A DNA stretch of 64,000 bases from an uncultured Ruminococcus sp. (lineage in GTDB: Bacteria > Bacillota > Clostridia > Oscillospirales > Ruminococcaceae), in contig CANQWA010000002.1 of the NCBI GenBank assembly GCA_947627445.1, positions 62,001-126,000 of the forward strand, given 5' to 3'. Shown piece after piece: positions 1 to 9,426 of this stretch (position 1 is its first letter; every line of letters starts with the position of its first letter). The notes under the pieces were generated by a model, which was given only the letters and a program-made list of their open reading frames with translations, had not been told where the DNA came from and did not search any database. Position numbers and translations under genes: made by a program.

Positions 1-1
1 C

Positions 2-394
2 CATGGTGTGGCAAATGCCATTCTGATCACAGAGGTGATGCGGTTCAACAGTTCAGAAGCGCCGCAGAAAATGGGAACATTTTCTCAGTATGCCTACCCT
101 ATGGCAAAGGAACGGTATTGCGAATGTGCTAGATTCCTTGGTATCACAGGGGAATCGGAGGAGGATTTGTTTGAAGGCTTGATACAGAAGATCGAAGAAC
201 TGAAAACGATAGTGGGTATCCAGAAGTCCATTCGGGCATACGGTATTGCAGAGAAGGACTTTCTTGAAACTTTGGATGATATGTGTCAGCAGGCGTTTGA
301 CGATCAATGTACTGGTGCAAATCCACGGTATCCGCTGATCTCGGAGATACGGGAAATGTATCTGAAAGCATATTACGGCGAAACGCCGGCGTAA
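2..394 (+). CDS. adhE: Bifunctional acetaldehyde/alcohol dehydrogenase AdhE, C-terminal fragment cut by window edge
   Basis: The reading frame is open from the first codon (CAT, His) with no start, so this is the last 130 residues of a gene entering from the left. The sequence fits the end of the iron-dependent alcohol dehydrogenase domain of AdhE: HGVANA at the start (the His-Gly region of the metal-binding helix), then KSIRAYGI and the tail signature AFDDQCTGANPRYPLISEI. AdhE reduces acetyl-CoA through acetaldehyde to ethanol with NADH in fermentation. The N-terminal aldehyde dehydrogenase half lies outside the window, so a stand-alone iron alcohol dehydrogenase cannot be fully excluded. 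The gene ends in a strong hairpin shared with convergent prfB. Confidence 0.85.
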   Translation, partial: HGVANAILITEVMRFNSSEAPQKMGTFSQYAYPMAKERYCECARFLGITGESEEDLFEGLIQKIEELKTIVGIQKSIRAYGIAEKDFLETLDDMCQQAFDDQCTGANPRYPLISEIREMYLKAYYGETPA

Positions 395-398
395 AAAA

Positions 399-437
399 AT
401 CCCTCTGTCCGAAAAAGAACAGAGGGATCGTTTTATT
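399..437. terminator. Bidirectional intrinsic terminator between adhE and prfB
   Basis: A 10-bp perfect stem (ATCCCTCTGT at 399-408 with ACAGAGGGAT at 419-428) is followed by a T-run on the plus strand and preceded by an A-run, so it can stop both convergent genes. Confidence 0.85.
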
Positions 438-453
438 GCCTTGAAAGTCGGTT

Positions 454-1572
454 TTATTTTTGCAGCGTACCGCTGGAAAGTGCTTTCAGATAGGCATTGA
501 TAAAGCCGTCGATATCGCCGTCCATGACCGCCTGAATGTTGCCGTTTTCAAAGTTGGTGCGGTGATCTTTCGCCAGTGTATAGGGCATGAACACATAAGA
601 ACGGATCTGTGCCCCCCATGCAATTTCCTTCTGCACACCTTTGATGTCAGCAATCTTGTCCAGATGCTCACGCTCCTTGATCTCTACCAGTTTAGCACGG
701 AGCATTTTCATGGCGTAATCCTTATTCTGGAACTGGCTGCGCTGTGTCTGACAGGAAACCACGATGCCAGTGGGCAAGTGGGTCAGACGAACTGCCGAAC
801 TTGTCTTGTTGATGTGCTGACCACCTGCACCGCTGGCACGGAACACATCCATTTTGACATCCTCCGGGTGGATATCAACTTCCATAGAATCATCAATTTC
901 TGGCATGACTTCCAGTGCAGCAAAGGATGTATGACGGCGTCCGGAGGAATCGAAAGGTGATACACGCACCAGACGATGCACACCGGATTCGGATTTCAGA
1001 AATCCGTAGGCATTTTCGCCGGAGATCAAAATAGAAGCGCTTTTCAGACCGGCTTCGTCACCGTCCAGATAATCCAACAGTTCCACTTTATAATGATGGC
1101 GTTCTGCCCAGCGGTTGTACATCCGATAGAGCATTTCCGCCCAGTCCTGTGCCTCTGTACCGCCTGCACCGGCATGGAAGGTGAGAATGGCATTTGAATT
1201 GTCGTATTCTCCGGTGAGCAAAGAGGATAGCTTCAATGCCTCCAATTCTTGAACAAAGGCATCTGCTTCGGCATTCAGCTCGGCGTTGGATTCTTCTTCG
1301 CCTTCTTCTATGGTCAACTCGATCAGTGTCAGGATATCTTCCAGAGAGGATTCCATCTCTTTGTACTTGTTGATCTTATTCTCCAGGGCCTTGGATTCTT
1401 GGAGTACCTTCTGGGAATTTTCCAGATCGTCCCAGAAACCTTCAGCAGCAATCTGCTTCTGTAATTGGTCAAAGCGTGTCTTTGCCTGTTCAATACCCAG
1501 AACTTCGTACAGTTCCTTCAGATCTTTTTGATAGTCTGACATAGTCACGCGCAGTTCATCCAATAAAATCAT
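454..1572 (-). CDS. prfB: Peptide chain release factor 2
   Basis: RF2 recognises UGA and UAA stop codons and triggers peptidyl-tRNA hydrolysis on the ribosome. The 372-residue protein has the RF2 SPF tripeptide (VSPFDSSGRRHTSF, near residue 205) and the catalytic GGQ loop (RASGAGGQHINKTSSAVR, near 248). Length is normal for the family. The start at 1572 has AGGAGA about 7 bases upstream; an internal ATG (MSDYQK) ten codons in is an alternative. The +1 programmed frameshift that controls RF2 in many bacteria is absent: the frame is open across the usual site (YEVLGIEQ) with no in-frame UGA. The gene has its own leader region and converges on adhE. Confidence 0.97.
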   Translation of the reverse strand: MILLDELRVTMSDYQKDLKELYEVLGIEQAKTRFDQLQKQIAAEGFWDDLENSQKVLQESKALENKINKYKEMESSLEDILTLIELTIEEGEEESNAELNAEADAFVQELEALKLSSLLTGEYDNSNAILTFHAGAGGTEAQDWAEMLYRMYNRWAERHHYKVELLDYLDGDEAGLKSASILISGENAYGFLKSESGVHRLVRVSPFDSSGRRHTSFAALEVMPEIDDSMEVDIHPEDVKMDVFRASGAGGQHINKTSSAVRLTHLPTGIVVSCQTQRSQFQNKDYAMKMLRAKLVEIKEREHLDKIADIKGVQKEIAWGAQIRSYVFMPYTLAKDHRTNFENGNIQAVMDGDIDGFINAYLKALSSGTLQK

Positions 1573-1674
1573 ATGATTTCTCCTTCATGATAGAATTTCA
1601 CATCATTTATTATACTACAAAATCGGGACAGATGCAAACATTTTCTCTGAATCTGAAAAATTTTCATGGGCGCA

Positions 1675-4272
1675 TTATTTTGGATCCAGGTATTTGTGCA
1701 GCAGTTCAAACAGATTTTCCATATCCAGAGGCTTTGATGTATGATCGTTCATGCCGCTTTCCATGGCATTCTTTTTATCTTCATCAAAGGCATTGGCTGT
1801 CATAGCGATAATCGGAATACTGGCAAGGGCGGGATTCTCCAGATTTCGGATGGCTCTGGTCGCCTCATAGCCGTTCATGACTGGCATCTGCACATCCATC
1901 AGAATCAAGTCATAATATCCCGCCGCAGATTTTGCCACCATTTCCACTGCGATTTTGCCGTTACATGCGGATTCAATGACAAAACCGCTTTCTGTGAGGA
2001 TTTCCTGTGCGATTTCCAGGTTCAACTCATTGTCCTCTACCAGAAGAATCCGATTGCCTTTCAGATTTTCATCCACATTTGGGATCATAGATTCCTCTGC
2101 AAGTTCTTTCGGCTGATTGGAGTCAATGGCTGACAGAAGGGCATCTCTTAAAGTAGACACAAAGATAGGCTTATTGCAAAACGCTGTCACACCGGCTTCT
2201 CTGGCTTCTTCTTCGATACCGCTCCAGTCATAGGCGGTGAGAATAATAATGGGAATGTTGGCATCTACCGATTTGCGAATGCGTCTGACAACCTCAATAC
2301 CGTTCAGGTCAGGCAGCTGCCAGTCGATGATGTATGCACTGAACTCGTCTGCCAGCTCAGCAGCCTGGATGGAACGGAGTACAGCTTCCTTGCCGAACAT
2401 GGTCCAGTCTGCACGCATACCAAGCTGTACCAGCATTTTTGTCACGCTGTCACAGATGCTATATTCGTCGTCTACTACCAATGCACGCAGTCCTTCCAGA
2501 CTCTTGATGACCTCAACCTGCTTGCGTTCGCCCTGGAGACGCATTTCCAGAGAAAGAATATATTCGGTACCCTTTCCCGGTTCACTTTTCACTTCGATTG
2601 TGCCGCCCATCATATCAATGATGTTTTTGGCGATTGCCATACCCAAACCAGTTCCTTGAATGCCGCTGATCGTGGTGTTGCTTTCTCTTTCAAAGGGTTC
2701 AAAGACGTGCTGTAAGAAATCCGCACTCATGCCGATGCCAGTGTCTTTGACCCGGATTTCATAGGAGGCATAGCCCTCCGGCGCGCCGTGCTTCTGCCTG
2801 ATGGTCAGGGAGACAGAGCCGCCTGCCGGCGTGAATTTGATGGCATTGCTCAGCAGATTCAGAAGCACTTGATTCAGATGAAGCTTGTCACAATAGATAT
2901 TCTCGTCTATGATATCAAAGGTATCCATAAAAAAGTTCAGTTGCTTTGCCTGCATCTGACTCTGGAGAATGGTGCGGAGATCGTGAAAGATATCTGGCAG
3001 ACTGCACTCGACTTCTTCGATATAAACTCTTCCGCTTTCGATGCGGCTCATATCCAAGACATCGTTGATCAAGCTCAGCAGATGATTGCTGGAGGAGAGA
3101 ATTTTGGAAAGATAATTCTGTATCCGCTCTTTGTTATCAATGTTGGCAGCCGCAAGGGTGGTATAGCCAATGATGGCATTCATAGGTGTTCGGATATCAT
3201 GAGACATGTTGGAGAGGAACATGGTCTTTGCGCGTTCTGCATTCTCTGCTTTGATGAGGCGTTCTTCCAGCACCGTCTTTTCCAGGGTCACAGTCGTATT
3301 GCGTACCGACCAGATCAGATAGATAATCAGAATGATGCCTTCTACGATCACCAGAAACAGGCAGGCGCCTCGGATGCGATAGAGGTTTGAAAATGCCTCA
3401 GGTTCCGGGACAGCCACGGCAATGGTCCAGTCGTTGTATCCGTTGTTCTCGCTGGTCAGCGATTCCTCTGAACGGAATGTTGTATAGTAAAAATAAAGAT
3501 ATTCGTCTGTGTCACCGTCATTGGGCTGAAATATCACATGTCCGGTTTTTCCTTCCATCAGTGTATCCATGTGGGTATCAAAGGATGTGTTCCCTTTGGT
3601 TTTTCTGGCATGATAATCGGAAATATTGCCCAGAGTTTCGTGTCTGGTGTCCATCAGAAATTCGCCGTTTTCTCTGTCGATAAGATATACATAAGCAGTA
3701 CCCTTGTAGATATTTTCCACATTCAAGGTGTCGAAAAATGTGTCAAGATTGACTGTAGAATAGAGGAGGGCTACGGTTTTTCCTTCTTTGATAACGGGGA
3801 CAAAATGCCGAATCACCATCTGATTGTCGTCGAGAACGCTTGTCATCCGATTGGTGATATGCTCACCCAGAACAGCTTCTTCTTCAAATGAGAGTTTTCC
3901 GGTGACGTCATATGGCGGATGGCTCGGGGAGATCAGCGTATTATTCGGCAGCAGAAGGTTCAATTCGACGGTAGGAGTCAGTGTGTTGTATTCCTGTATG
4001 GCTTTCTGCATGGTTTCTGTATCGAAGCTTTCTTCCAGTGCAATGACTTCAGCCACTACGTTCAACACTTTGCTTTCCTGTGCCAGCTGTCTGCTGATAT
4101 CGTTTGTGATGATGCTGGCGGTTTCCTGTATGCGTGCCAGACAGCGATTTTTGGTCAGTTCGCTGATCCGAAAATAAGAACCAACCATAGTAATTGTCGT
4201 CAATGCGATAACGATAAACAAAGCGATGATGTTTTTTTCTTTTAGATTATGATGTTTTGTCTTTTTTTCCAT
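1675..4272 (-). CDS. Membrane-bound hybrid sensor histidine kinase with two receiver domains
   Basis: The 865-residue protein has a transmembrane helix near residues 15-33, an extracytoplasmic Cache/PDC-like sensor of about 280 residues, a second helix near 325-350, a HisKA domain with phosphoacceptor His in NMSHDIRTPMNAIIGY, a HATPase with N-box NQVLLNLLSNAIKF and G-boxes DTGIGM and GTGLGMAI, then two receiver domains. REC1 keeps VVDDE and the DWQLPD aspartate; REC2 has LLVEDNELN, the LMDVQMPVM aspartate and the SKPLD lysine. No HPt or DNA-binding output is fused. The track frame opens at 4479, but ATG at 4272 with GAGGTGG just upstream is the better start. It is transcribed divergently from ftsH. 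The ligand is unknown. Confidence 0.9.
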   Translation of the reverse strand: MEKKTKHHNLKEKNIIALFIVIALTTITMVGSYFRISELTKNRCLARIQETASIITNDISRQLAQESKVLNVVAEVIALEESFDTETMQKAIQEYNTLTPTVELNLLLPNNTLISPSHPPYDVTGKLSFEEEAVLGEHITNRMTSVLDDNQMVIRHFVPVIKEGKTVALLYSTVNLDTFFDTLNVENIYKGTAYVYLIDRENGEFLMDTRHETLGNISDYHARKTKGNTSFDTHMDTLMEGKTGHVIFQPNDGDTDEYLYFYYTTFRSEESLTSENNGYNDWTIAVAVPEPEAFSNLYRIRGACLFLVIVEGIILIIYLIWSVRNTTVTLEKTVLEERLIKAENAERAKTMFLSNMSHDIRTPMNAIIGYTTLAAANIDNKERIQNYLSKILSSSNHLLSLINDVLDMSRIESGRVYIEEVECSLPDIFHDLRTILQSQMQAKQLNFFMDTFDIIDENIYCDKLHLNQVLLNLLSNAIKFTPAGGSVSLTIRQKHGAPEGYASYEIRVKDTGIGMSADFLQHVFEPFERESNTTISGIQGTGLGMAIAKNIIDMMGGTIEVKSEPGKGTEYILSLEMRLQGERKQVEVIKSLEGLRALVVDDEYSICDSVTKMLVQLGMRADWTMFGKEAVLRSIQAAELADEFSAYIIDWQLPDLNGIEVVRRIRKSVDANIPIIILTAYDWSGIEEEAREAGVTAFCNKPIFVSTLRDALLSAIDSNQPKELAEESMIPNVDENLKGNRILLVEDNELNLEIAQEILTESGFVIESACNGKIAVEMVAKSAAGYYDLILMDVQMPVMNGYEATRAIRNLENPALASIPIIAMTANAFDEDKKNAMESGMNDHTSKPLDMENLFELLHKYLDPK

Positions 4273-4308
4273 GGCATGCCACCTCATCAGAAAATATATG
4301 ATACTATA

Positions 4309-4338
4309 ATTATATATATCATCTGTATGTGTTGTCAA
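4309..4338 (-). promoter_or_regulatory. Promoter of the hybrid kinase gene
   Basis: On the minus strand TTGACA (4338-4333) and TATAAT (4314-4309) are separated by 18 bp, about 40 bp upstream of the chosen start. Confidence 0.75.
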
Positions 4339-4667
4339 GAAAAATGTGAAAATTTTCTTTGAAAAAGAATCTGTTTTTTTGCTGGATTCGGTCTGTGCTT
4401 TCGACGAAAAATCATATTGCCGTGTTAAGAACTGGTTCTCATATGGAGAAGATGGCTGATTTCCATATACCTCTGTCACATATCATCAAATTTTCACAAA
4501 CAATGCTTCTGTTATACAAAAATCTATGCTACAATAACCTTGTTTCAAAACAAACCTGCGGAGAGCATTGCCTGTCCGCCGATAATGACAGCTTGTTTCA
4601 TAGAATGCATGTGCCGTTAAGACGTGCATGAACTTCGATGCAGACAAGTTTTTACATGGAGATGGAT
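4339..4667. other. Divergent intergenic region between kinase gene and ftsH
   Basis: No convincing coding sequence is seen here. A weak plus-strand promoter candidate for ftsH (TTCTGT-N17-TACAAT, roughly 4508-4536) precedes a leader of over 100 nt. Short dyads around 4560-4630 could fold, but I recognise no known RNA family. Confidence 0.4.
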
Positions 4668-6503
4668 ATGGAAAGACCAAAAAAACCGAAAAAATCAAGC
4701 ATTTCCTACTGGATCATCGCACTGTGCGTCTTTCTGGCACTGCAAGCCTTTGTGTTTCCCAGACTGTTCCAGCAGTCTGTCAAAGAAGTCAGCTATGATA
4801 CCTTTATTAGCATGACGGAGGAAAAGAACATCGGTGCTGTACAGATCGAGGGATCGCAGATCACCTTTACGGACAAGAATGAAAAGCAAGTCTACCGTAC
4901 CGGTACACTGGATGATCCTGAAATGATCCAACGGCTTTATGAATCCGGTGCGGAATTTCAATCGAAGATTGACAGCACATCCAATCCTTTGCTGCAATTT
5001 TTGATCAGTATTGTGCTGCCCATTGTGCTGATGATCCTGATATTCCGATTTTTTAGCAAGAAAATGACCGAGCGCATGGGCGGCAGCGGTTCTATGATGT
5101 TCGGCATGGGAAAGAGCAATGCCAAGATCTATGTGAAATCCACTGCCGGCATCAAATTCCAGGATGTGGCAGGGGAAGAGGAAGCGAAGGAACTTCTCAC
5201 GGAGATTGTGGACTTTCTCCACAAACCGGAACGCTATCAGGAGATTGGCGCTTCCATGCCCAAGGGCGCACTCTTAGTGGGACCGCCCGGAACCGGTAAG
5301 ACCCTGTTGGCGAAGGCAGTTGCCGGTGAAGCGGATGTGCCCTTTTTTTCCATTTCCGGTTCGGAATTTGTGGAAATGTTTGTAGGTATGGGTGCTGCAA
5401 AGGTGCGTGACCTATTCCAACAGGCAAATGAAAAAGCCCCCTGTATCGTATTCATCGATGAGATCGACGCGATTGGAAAGAAGCGTGACGGCGGACAATT
5501 TGGTGGAGGAAATGATGAACGGGAACAGACCCTGAACCAGCTTCTTACCGAAATGGACGGCTTTGACGGGTCGAAGGGTGTGGTCATTCTGGCGGCGACC
5601 AACCGACCGGAAGCCCTTGACCCGGCGCTCTTGAGACCGGGACGTTTTGACCGCCGGATTCCAGTGGAATTGCCGGATCTGGAGGGGCGTATAGATATTC
5701 TGAAGGTACATGCAAAAAAGATCCAATTGGTTGACAATGTGGATTTCTCTGTGATTGCACGGACTGCTGCCGGAGCTTCTGGTGCAGAACTGGCAAACAT
5801 CGTCAACGAAGCCGCATTGCGTGCTGTTCGGTTGGGACGCTCCCGTGCCACACAGGAGGATCTCATGGAGAGCGTAGAGGTAGTCATTGCCGGCTATCAG
5901 AAGAAAAATCGGGTGCTTTCCAACAAGGAAAAGCTGATCGTTGCCTATCATGAGATTGGGCACGCCCTGGTGGCTGCCATGCAGTCTCACTCTGCACCGG
6001 TGCAGAAGATCACCATTATCCCTCGGACTTCCGGTGCATTGGGTTATACCATGCAGGTGGAAGAGGATGAACATTACCTCATGACCCAGACAGAGATCGA
6101 AAACAAGATTGCCACTCTCACCGGCGGACGAGCTGCGGAGGAGCTGGTATTCCATGAGATCACCACCGGTGCTTCCAATGATATTGAAAAAGCGACCAAG
6201 ATGGCACGGGCGATGGTGAGCCGGTTTGGTATGAGCGAGGAGTTTGGCATGGTTGCCATGGAGACGGTGCAGAACCAGTATCTCAGCAGTGACGCCAGTC
6301 TAACTTGTTCTATGGAGACGCAGACCAGAATCGACAAGAAAGTCTCAGAGATTATTCAGAATCAGTATGACCGTGCCATGACGATGCTGAAAAGCAACGT
6401 GGCAAAGCTGGACGAGCTTGCCAAGTATTTGTATGAACACGAAACCATTACCGGAGAGGAGTTTATGCAGATTCTGAACCGTTCGGGAGCTTTGGTACAG
6501 TAA
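4668..6503 (+). CDS. ftsH: ATP-dependent zinc metalloprotease FtsH, first paralogue
   Basis: FtsH is a membrane-anchored AAA+ protease that unfolds and degrades membrane and regulatory proteins. Two transmembrane helices (about 12-32 and 108-132) flank a short periplasmic region. The AAA domain has Walker A GPPGTGKT, Walker B IVFIDEID, and an SRH/arginine-finger stretch [20 protein letters not shown]. The zinc site is HEIGH, a conservative variant of the usual HEAGH, and the third zinc ligand region [13 protein letters not shown] is present. Several ATGs open the frame; the one at 4668 (MERPKKPKK) has GGAG at 4658-4661 and is preferred over 4638, which has no ribosome site. At 611 residues it is normal in length. 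A second paralogue lies at 22694-24628. Confidence 0.95.
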   Translation: MERPKKPKKSSISYWIIALCVFLALQAFVFPRLFQQSVKEVSYDTFISMTEEKNIGAVQIEGSQITFTDKNEKQVYRTGTLDDPEMIQRLYESGAEFQSKIDSTSNPLLQFLISIVLPIVLMILIFRFFSKKMTERMGGSGSMMFGMGKSNAKIYVKSTAGIKFQDVAGEEEAKELLTEIVDFLHKPERYQEIGASMPKGALLVGPPGTGKTLLAKAVAGEADVPFFSISGSEFVEMFVGMGAAKVRDLFQQANEKAPCIVFIDEIDAIGKKRDGGQFGGGNDEREQTLNQLLTEMDGFDGSKGVVILAATNRPEALDPALLRPGRFDRRIPVELPDLEGRIDILKVHAKKIQLVDNVDFSVIARTAAGASGAELANIVNEAALRAVRLGRSRATQEDLMESVEVVIAGYQKKNRVLSNKEKLIVAYHEIGHALVAAMQSHSAPVQKITIIPRTSGALGYTMQVEEDEHYLMTQTEIENKIATLTGGRAAEELVFHEITTGASNDIEKATKMARAMVSRFGMSEEFGMVAMETVQNQYLSSDASLTCSMETQTRIDKKVSEIIQNQYDRAMTMLKSNVAKLDELAKYLYEHETITGEEFMQILNRSGALVQ

Positions 6504-6562
6504 AATCTTTTATGGGAAAGATGCTTTTCTATTTTTGCGATAGGCAAATCGCTGATAAAAAC

Positions 6563-6600
6563 AAAACGTCCGTTTCCGGAAAGGAGATGGACGTTTTTTT
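6563..6600 (+). terminator. Intrinsic terminator after ftsH
   Basis: The stem AAACGTCC (6564-6571) pairs with GGACGTTT (6589-6596) and runs into a series of T residues. Confidence 0.85.
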
Positions 6601-6608
6601 GCAAGATT

Positions 6609-6675
6609 AGAACCCGTCTTCACAAGAAAATGTACTCGTAGAGATACGGAACAGGCTCTTATGAAGACAGGTTCT
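6609..6675. repeat. Short member of the AGAACCTG inverted-repeat family (MITE-like)
   Basis: The left end AGAACCCGTCTTCACAAGA and the right end, which read on the opposite strand is AGAACCTGTCTTCATAAGA, are inverted copies of each other, enclosing about 30 bp. The same ends occur at 14113-14273, 27394-27536 and 43983-44032. It ends within 10 bp of the stop of the next minus-strand gene and could also act as a terminator hairpin. Confidence 0.7.
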
Positions 6676-6682
6676 GATTTTC

Positions 6683-7276
6683 TTATGACAGATTGCTTCC
6701 GACGTCAGCAGGCTCAGTCGTGCCTGTCGCCACAGGCACACCGCCGGACTGAAACTCGGAAAAGGTTAACACAGCATCCATATTGTCCATTTCAAAGCCG
6801 GCAAGCTCACCGCTTTCCGTCAATGTCAGTACATAAGGATTACCTTCTAATTCTCCGGTAATCACCACATTGCCGTCCTTTTTCTCTCCCTCGACTTTCT
6901 CCTGCTTTGCCAGCTCATCCGCCACCAGAATGAAATCCGTCAGCACGGACTTTGCCGGCATCGCTGCTTGGGGCACAGAAAATGCCAGTCCCTTATAAGA
7001 AGCACGCACATCTCCGTCTGCAAAGTCCAGCACGATCCCTGCCAGTGTGGGTGGTTCATCAAAGGAAACGCTCCACAAGCCCTCTCCCAGGCGGGCAATA
7101 GAGCCGTTTGCCACCATGTCGTCAATGGTCATAGCGATTGACGCCGTAAAGCTGTCTCCCAACTTCTGCATGGCACTGGCATTGCCGCCGCCAACGGGTT
7201 TTGTGCAGCCGGAAAATAATGCTGCACAACCTGCTGCCAGCGCCACAGCTGTCAGCTGGTATCGTAATTTCTTCAT
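6683..7276 (-). CDS. Predicted lipoprotein of unknown function
   Basis: A 197-residue protein with a lipoprotein signal peptide: positively charged MKKLRYQ start, hydrophobic core, and lipobox LFSGC with lipidated Cys near residue 24. The mature part is acidic and Gly-rich with alternating beta-type segments (NVVITGELEGNPYVLTLTE), ending in a Thr/Glu-rich tail. I do not recognise a specific family; the 'estimate gradient of a field' style lipoproteins of Ruminococcaceae look similar, but this is only an impression. AAGGAGG lies 8 bases before the ATG. It follows nnrD on the same strand with an intervening half copy of the AGAACCTG repeat (7296-7316). Confidence 0.75.
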   Translation of the reverse strand: MKKLRYQLTAVALAAGCAALFSGCTKPVGGGNASAMQKLGDSFTASIAMTIDDMVANGSIARLGEGLWSVSFDEPPTLAGIVLDFADGDVRASYKGLAFSVPQAAMPAKSVLTDFILVADELAKQEKVEGEKKDGNVVITGELEGNPYVLTLTESGELAGFEMDNMDAVLTFSEFQSGGVPVATGTTEPADVGSNLS

Positions 7277-7337
7277 GTCCTGTTCCTCCTTGTTGAGAAC
7301 CTGTTTTCACAGAAATATTCTACAGGAGGAAGATGGA

Positions 7338-8216
7338 TCACCGCTCCCGCTCAATTCGGCGGAACAGCTCCGGCAAACAGCATATGATATCCCGGGGCAG
7401 CATCCCTTGCTCAGAAAATCGCCGTGCAGCCAGATCTCCGGCAGAACCGTGGAGATAGACGCCGGCACAGGCTGCCTTCCACGCTGGAATGCCCTGTGCG
7501 GCAAAAGCTGCAATGATTCCAGCCAGTACATCACCGCTTCCGCCGCGGCTCATACCGGGATTGCCCGTGGGATTGACTGCCAGCTGTTTGCCCTGTGCCA
7601 CAACCGTTCCCACGCCTTTGAGCACCAGCGTTGTCGGATTTTTCTGCACAAAAGCCTGTGCCGCTTTGGTGCGGTCTGTCTGCACCTGGGCAACGGAACA
7701 GCTTGCCAAACGTGCCATTTCTCCCGGATGTGGTGTCAGAATCCAGTTTGTTTCCTCCCGTTTGAGAGATTCTATGCAGTCGGCAATACAGTTTAGACCA
7801 TCTGCGTCTACGATCACCGGACAGGGAGCAGTTTTCAGCACCCATTTTGTCAATTCACGGGTAGAACCTGTCACACCCATGCCGCAGCCGATCAGAACTG
7901 CATGGGCTTTTGTCAGATGGGGCAGCAGCAAATCCTGATTTTCTTCACACAGAAAAAAGCCCTGTGCATTTGTCTGAAGGGGCAGCCACATGGCTTCTGG
8001 GACAGTTGCGGCAAGCCGTGTGACATTTTCCGGGGCGGTTGCCACAGTTACAAGCCCGGCACCGCACCGCAGAGCTGCTTCTGTGGAAAGCATACAGGCG
8101 CCAGGCATGTTCCGGCTGCCGGTGAGACAGAGCAGCCGTCCGAAATCGCTTTTTTGTGCATCCCGTTTTCTCTTGGGAAGTGCGGAACAGATTTGTTTCC
8201 ATGTGAGTATTTCCAT
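7338..8216 (-). CDS. nnrD: ADP-dependent NAD(P)H-hydrate dehydratase
   Basis: This enzyme repairs NAD(P)H hydrates back to NAD(P)H using ADP. It is a ribokinase-fold protein of the YjeF C-terminal type. Visible motifs are FGRLLCLTGS at the N-terminus, ILTPHPGEMARL in the middle and the nucleotide/catalytic signature GNPGMSRGGSGDVLAG near the C-terminus. The YjeF N-terminal epimerase half is absent, so this is a stand-alone dehydratase of 292 residues. The start at 8216 (MEILTWKQI) has AAAGGAGA upstream; the longer open frame to 8273 lacks a ribosome site. The epimerase partner is not in this window. Confidence 0.9.
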   Translation of the reverse strand: MEILTWKQICSALPKRKRDAQKSDFGRLLCLTGSRNMPGACMLSTEAALRCGAGLVTVATAPENVTRLAATVPEAMWLPLQTNAQGFFLCEENQDLLLPHLTKAHAVLIGCGMGVTGSTRELTKWVLKTAPCPVIVDADGLNCIADCIESLKREETNWILTPHPGEMARLASCSVAQVQTDRTKAAQAFVQKNPTTLVLKGVGTVVAQGKQLAVNPTGNPGMSRGGSGDVLAGIIAAFAAQGIPAWKAACAGVYLHGSAGDLAARRFSEQGMLPRDIICCLPELFRRIERER

Positions 8217-8323
8217 TGTCTGATCTCCTTTTTCAAAAGAAAAGCCGAATAGAAAAACAGCCCGAAGCTGCACGACTGATACAACTTTCGGGTTGTTTGA
8301 TTTTTACGTGTCTAATACTACGC

Positions 8324-8356
8324 CTCCAAAATCCGATAGAACATCGGATTTTGGAG
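8324..8356. repeat. Perfect 14-bp hairpin shared with the repeat at 15727
   Basis: CTCCAAAATCCGAT (8324-8337) and its exact complement (8343-8356) flank the loop AGAAC. Nearly the same hairpin and the same loop recur at 15727-15761, so this is a dispersed repeat. A second small dyad (CCGACAA, 8376-8392) lies just downstream. Confidence 0.75.
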
Positions 8357-8431
8357 CAAAATTTTGACAAAGTACCCGACAAGATTTGTCGGAAAGACAA
8401 CTGTAGATTTCTATGTAGACAGTTTCTGAAA

Positions 8432-8977
8432 TTAGTCGTTGAAATAGCGCTTCAGGAAGCCTTCAAATGCACAGCCGTGTCTTGCCTCGTCCTTTGCCAT
8501 TTCATGTACCGTATCATGGATGGCATCCAGATTCAGCTGCTTTGCCTTAGCTGCCAGTGCTTTCTTACCGGCACATGCGCCGTTCTCTGCTGCAACACGC
8601 ATTTCCAGATTCTTCTTGGTAGAATCGGTAACCACTTCACCCAGCAGTTCTGCAAACTTAGCAGCGTGCTCTGCCTCTTCGTATGCCGCTTTTTCCCAGT
8701 ACATGCCAATCTCCGGATAACCCTCACGGAAAGCCACTCTTGCCATAGCCAGATACATGCCGACTTCTGTGCACTCACCGTTAAAGTTTTCACGCAGACC
8801 GTCAACGATCTCCTGATCTACGCCCTGTGCAACACCAACCACATGCTGATCTGCCCATGTCAAAGCGTCAGCCTTCTGCTCGACGAATTTTTCTGCCGGA
8901 GCACCGCAGATGGGACATGCTGCCGGCGCAGCGCCTTCTGCCACATAGCCGCAGATGGAACATACAAATTTACTCAT
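8432..8977 (-). CDS. Reverse rubrerythrin (rubredoxin domain first), NADH peroxidase type
   Basis: A 181-residue oxidative-stress protein that reduces hydrogen peroxide at a diiron centre, with electrons passed through a rubredoxin iron. The rubredoxin-type site is at the N-terminus (CSICGY and [11 protein letters not shown]), followed by the ferritin-like four-helix domain with the iron ligands in [27 protein letters not shown] and [13 protein letters not shown]. Having rubredoxin first is the order of 'reverse' rubrerythrin from clostridia. The start at 8977 has GGAGG upstream; the frame extends to 9064 but only through promoter sequence. It is transcribed alone from a strong promoter. Confidence 0.93.
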   Translation of the reverse strand: MSKFVCSICGYVAEGAAPAACPICGAPAEKFVEQKADALTWADQHVVGVAQGVDQEIVDGLRENFNGECTEVGMYLAMARVAFREGYPEIGMYWEKAAYEEAEHAAKFAELLGEVVTDSTKKNLEMRVAAENGACAGKKALAAKAKQLNLDAIHDTVHEMAKDEARHGCAFEGFLKRYFND

Positions 8978-9035
8978 AATGTTTTCCTCCAAGTATTGTT
9001 TTAGAACCAGCTTGAACTGCCGGTATTCCATCTGT

Positions 9036-9064
9036 ATTATATCATAATTTAGATTTCTTGTCAA
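9036..9064 (-). promoter_or_regulatory. Promoter of the rubrerythrin gene
   Basis: Minus-strand TTGACA (9064-9059), 17-bp spacer, TATAAT (9041-9036). No PerR-like box was evident by eye. Confidence 0.85.
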
Positions 9065-9107
9065 TACAGATTCTCATTCTGTCACAAAAGCTTCACAAAA
9101 ATGGTGT

Positions 9108-9401
9108 TTACTGCAATCTCATGGTGATCAACAAAGCGAGAATACTCAGAAAACCTGCGCCGATGCCGACCACAGAAGGCAGCGTACCGCTCCTTCCGAT
9201 CATCAGACTGATAAAACCGGACAGTACGGCACAGATGCCGAAGATCAGCGTTACAACAGAATTCACATAGAGCAGCGCCAGCACGGTCAGGATAGACAGC
9301 ACCAGAGAAATGCAGCCAATCCATAGGGACGTGGTTTCTTTGGGAGAACGTTCCTTTTTGTTCTCTTCCGGTGCTGTACGGTGTTTTTCGTTATGCTTCA
9401 T
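9108..9401 (-). CDS. Small two-to-three-helix membrane protein (DUF4190-like)
   Basis: A 97-residue protein with a charged cytoplasmic N-terminus (about 27 residues rich in Lys/Glu), then hydrophobic segments near 28-46, 48-66 and 76-93. The pattern of alternating small residues (IGCISLVLSILTVLALLYV...) resembles DUF4190-type small membrane proteins, but this is tentative. AAAGGAG lies 8 bases before the ATG. It starts 25 bp after pheT and may be carried on the pheST transcript. Confidence 0.7.
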   Translation of the reverse strand: MKHNEKHRTAPEENKKERSPKETTSLWIGCISLVLSILTVLALLYVNSVVTLIFGICAVLSGFISLMIGRSGTLPSVVGIGAGFLSILALLITMRLQ

Positions 9402-9426
9402 GGAAGAATTCTCCTTTGGTTATTGG

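Noticed and set aside
1460..1480. CTTTGAC sequence in prfB resembling the RF2 frameshift site
   Set aside because: It is read in frame as CGC TTT GAC, so no UGA is decoded and no frameshift is needed.
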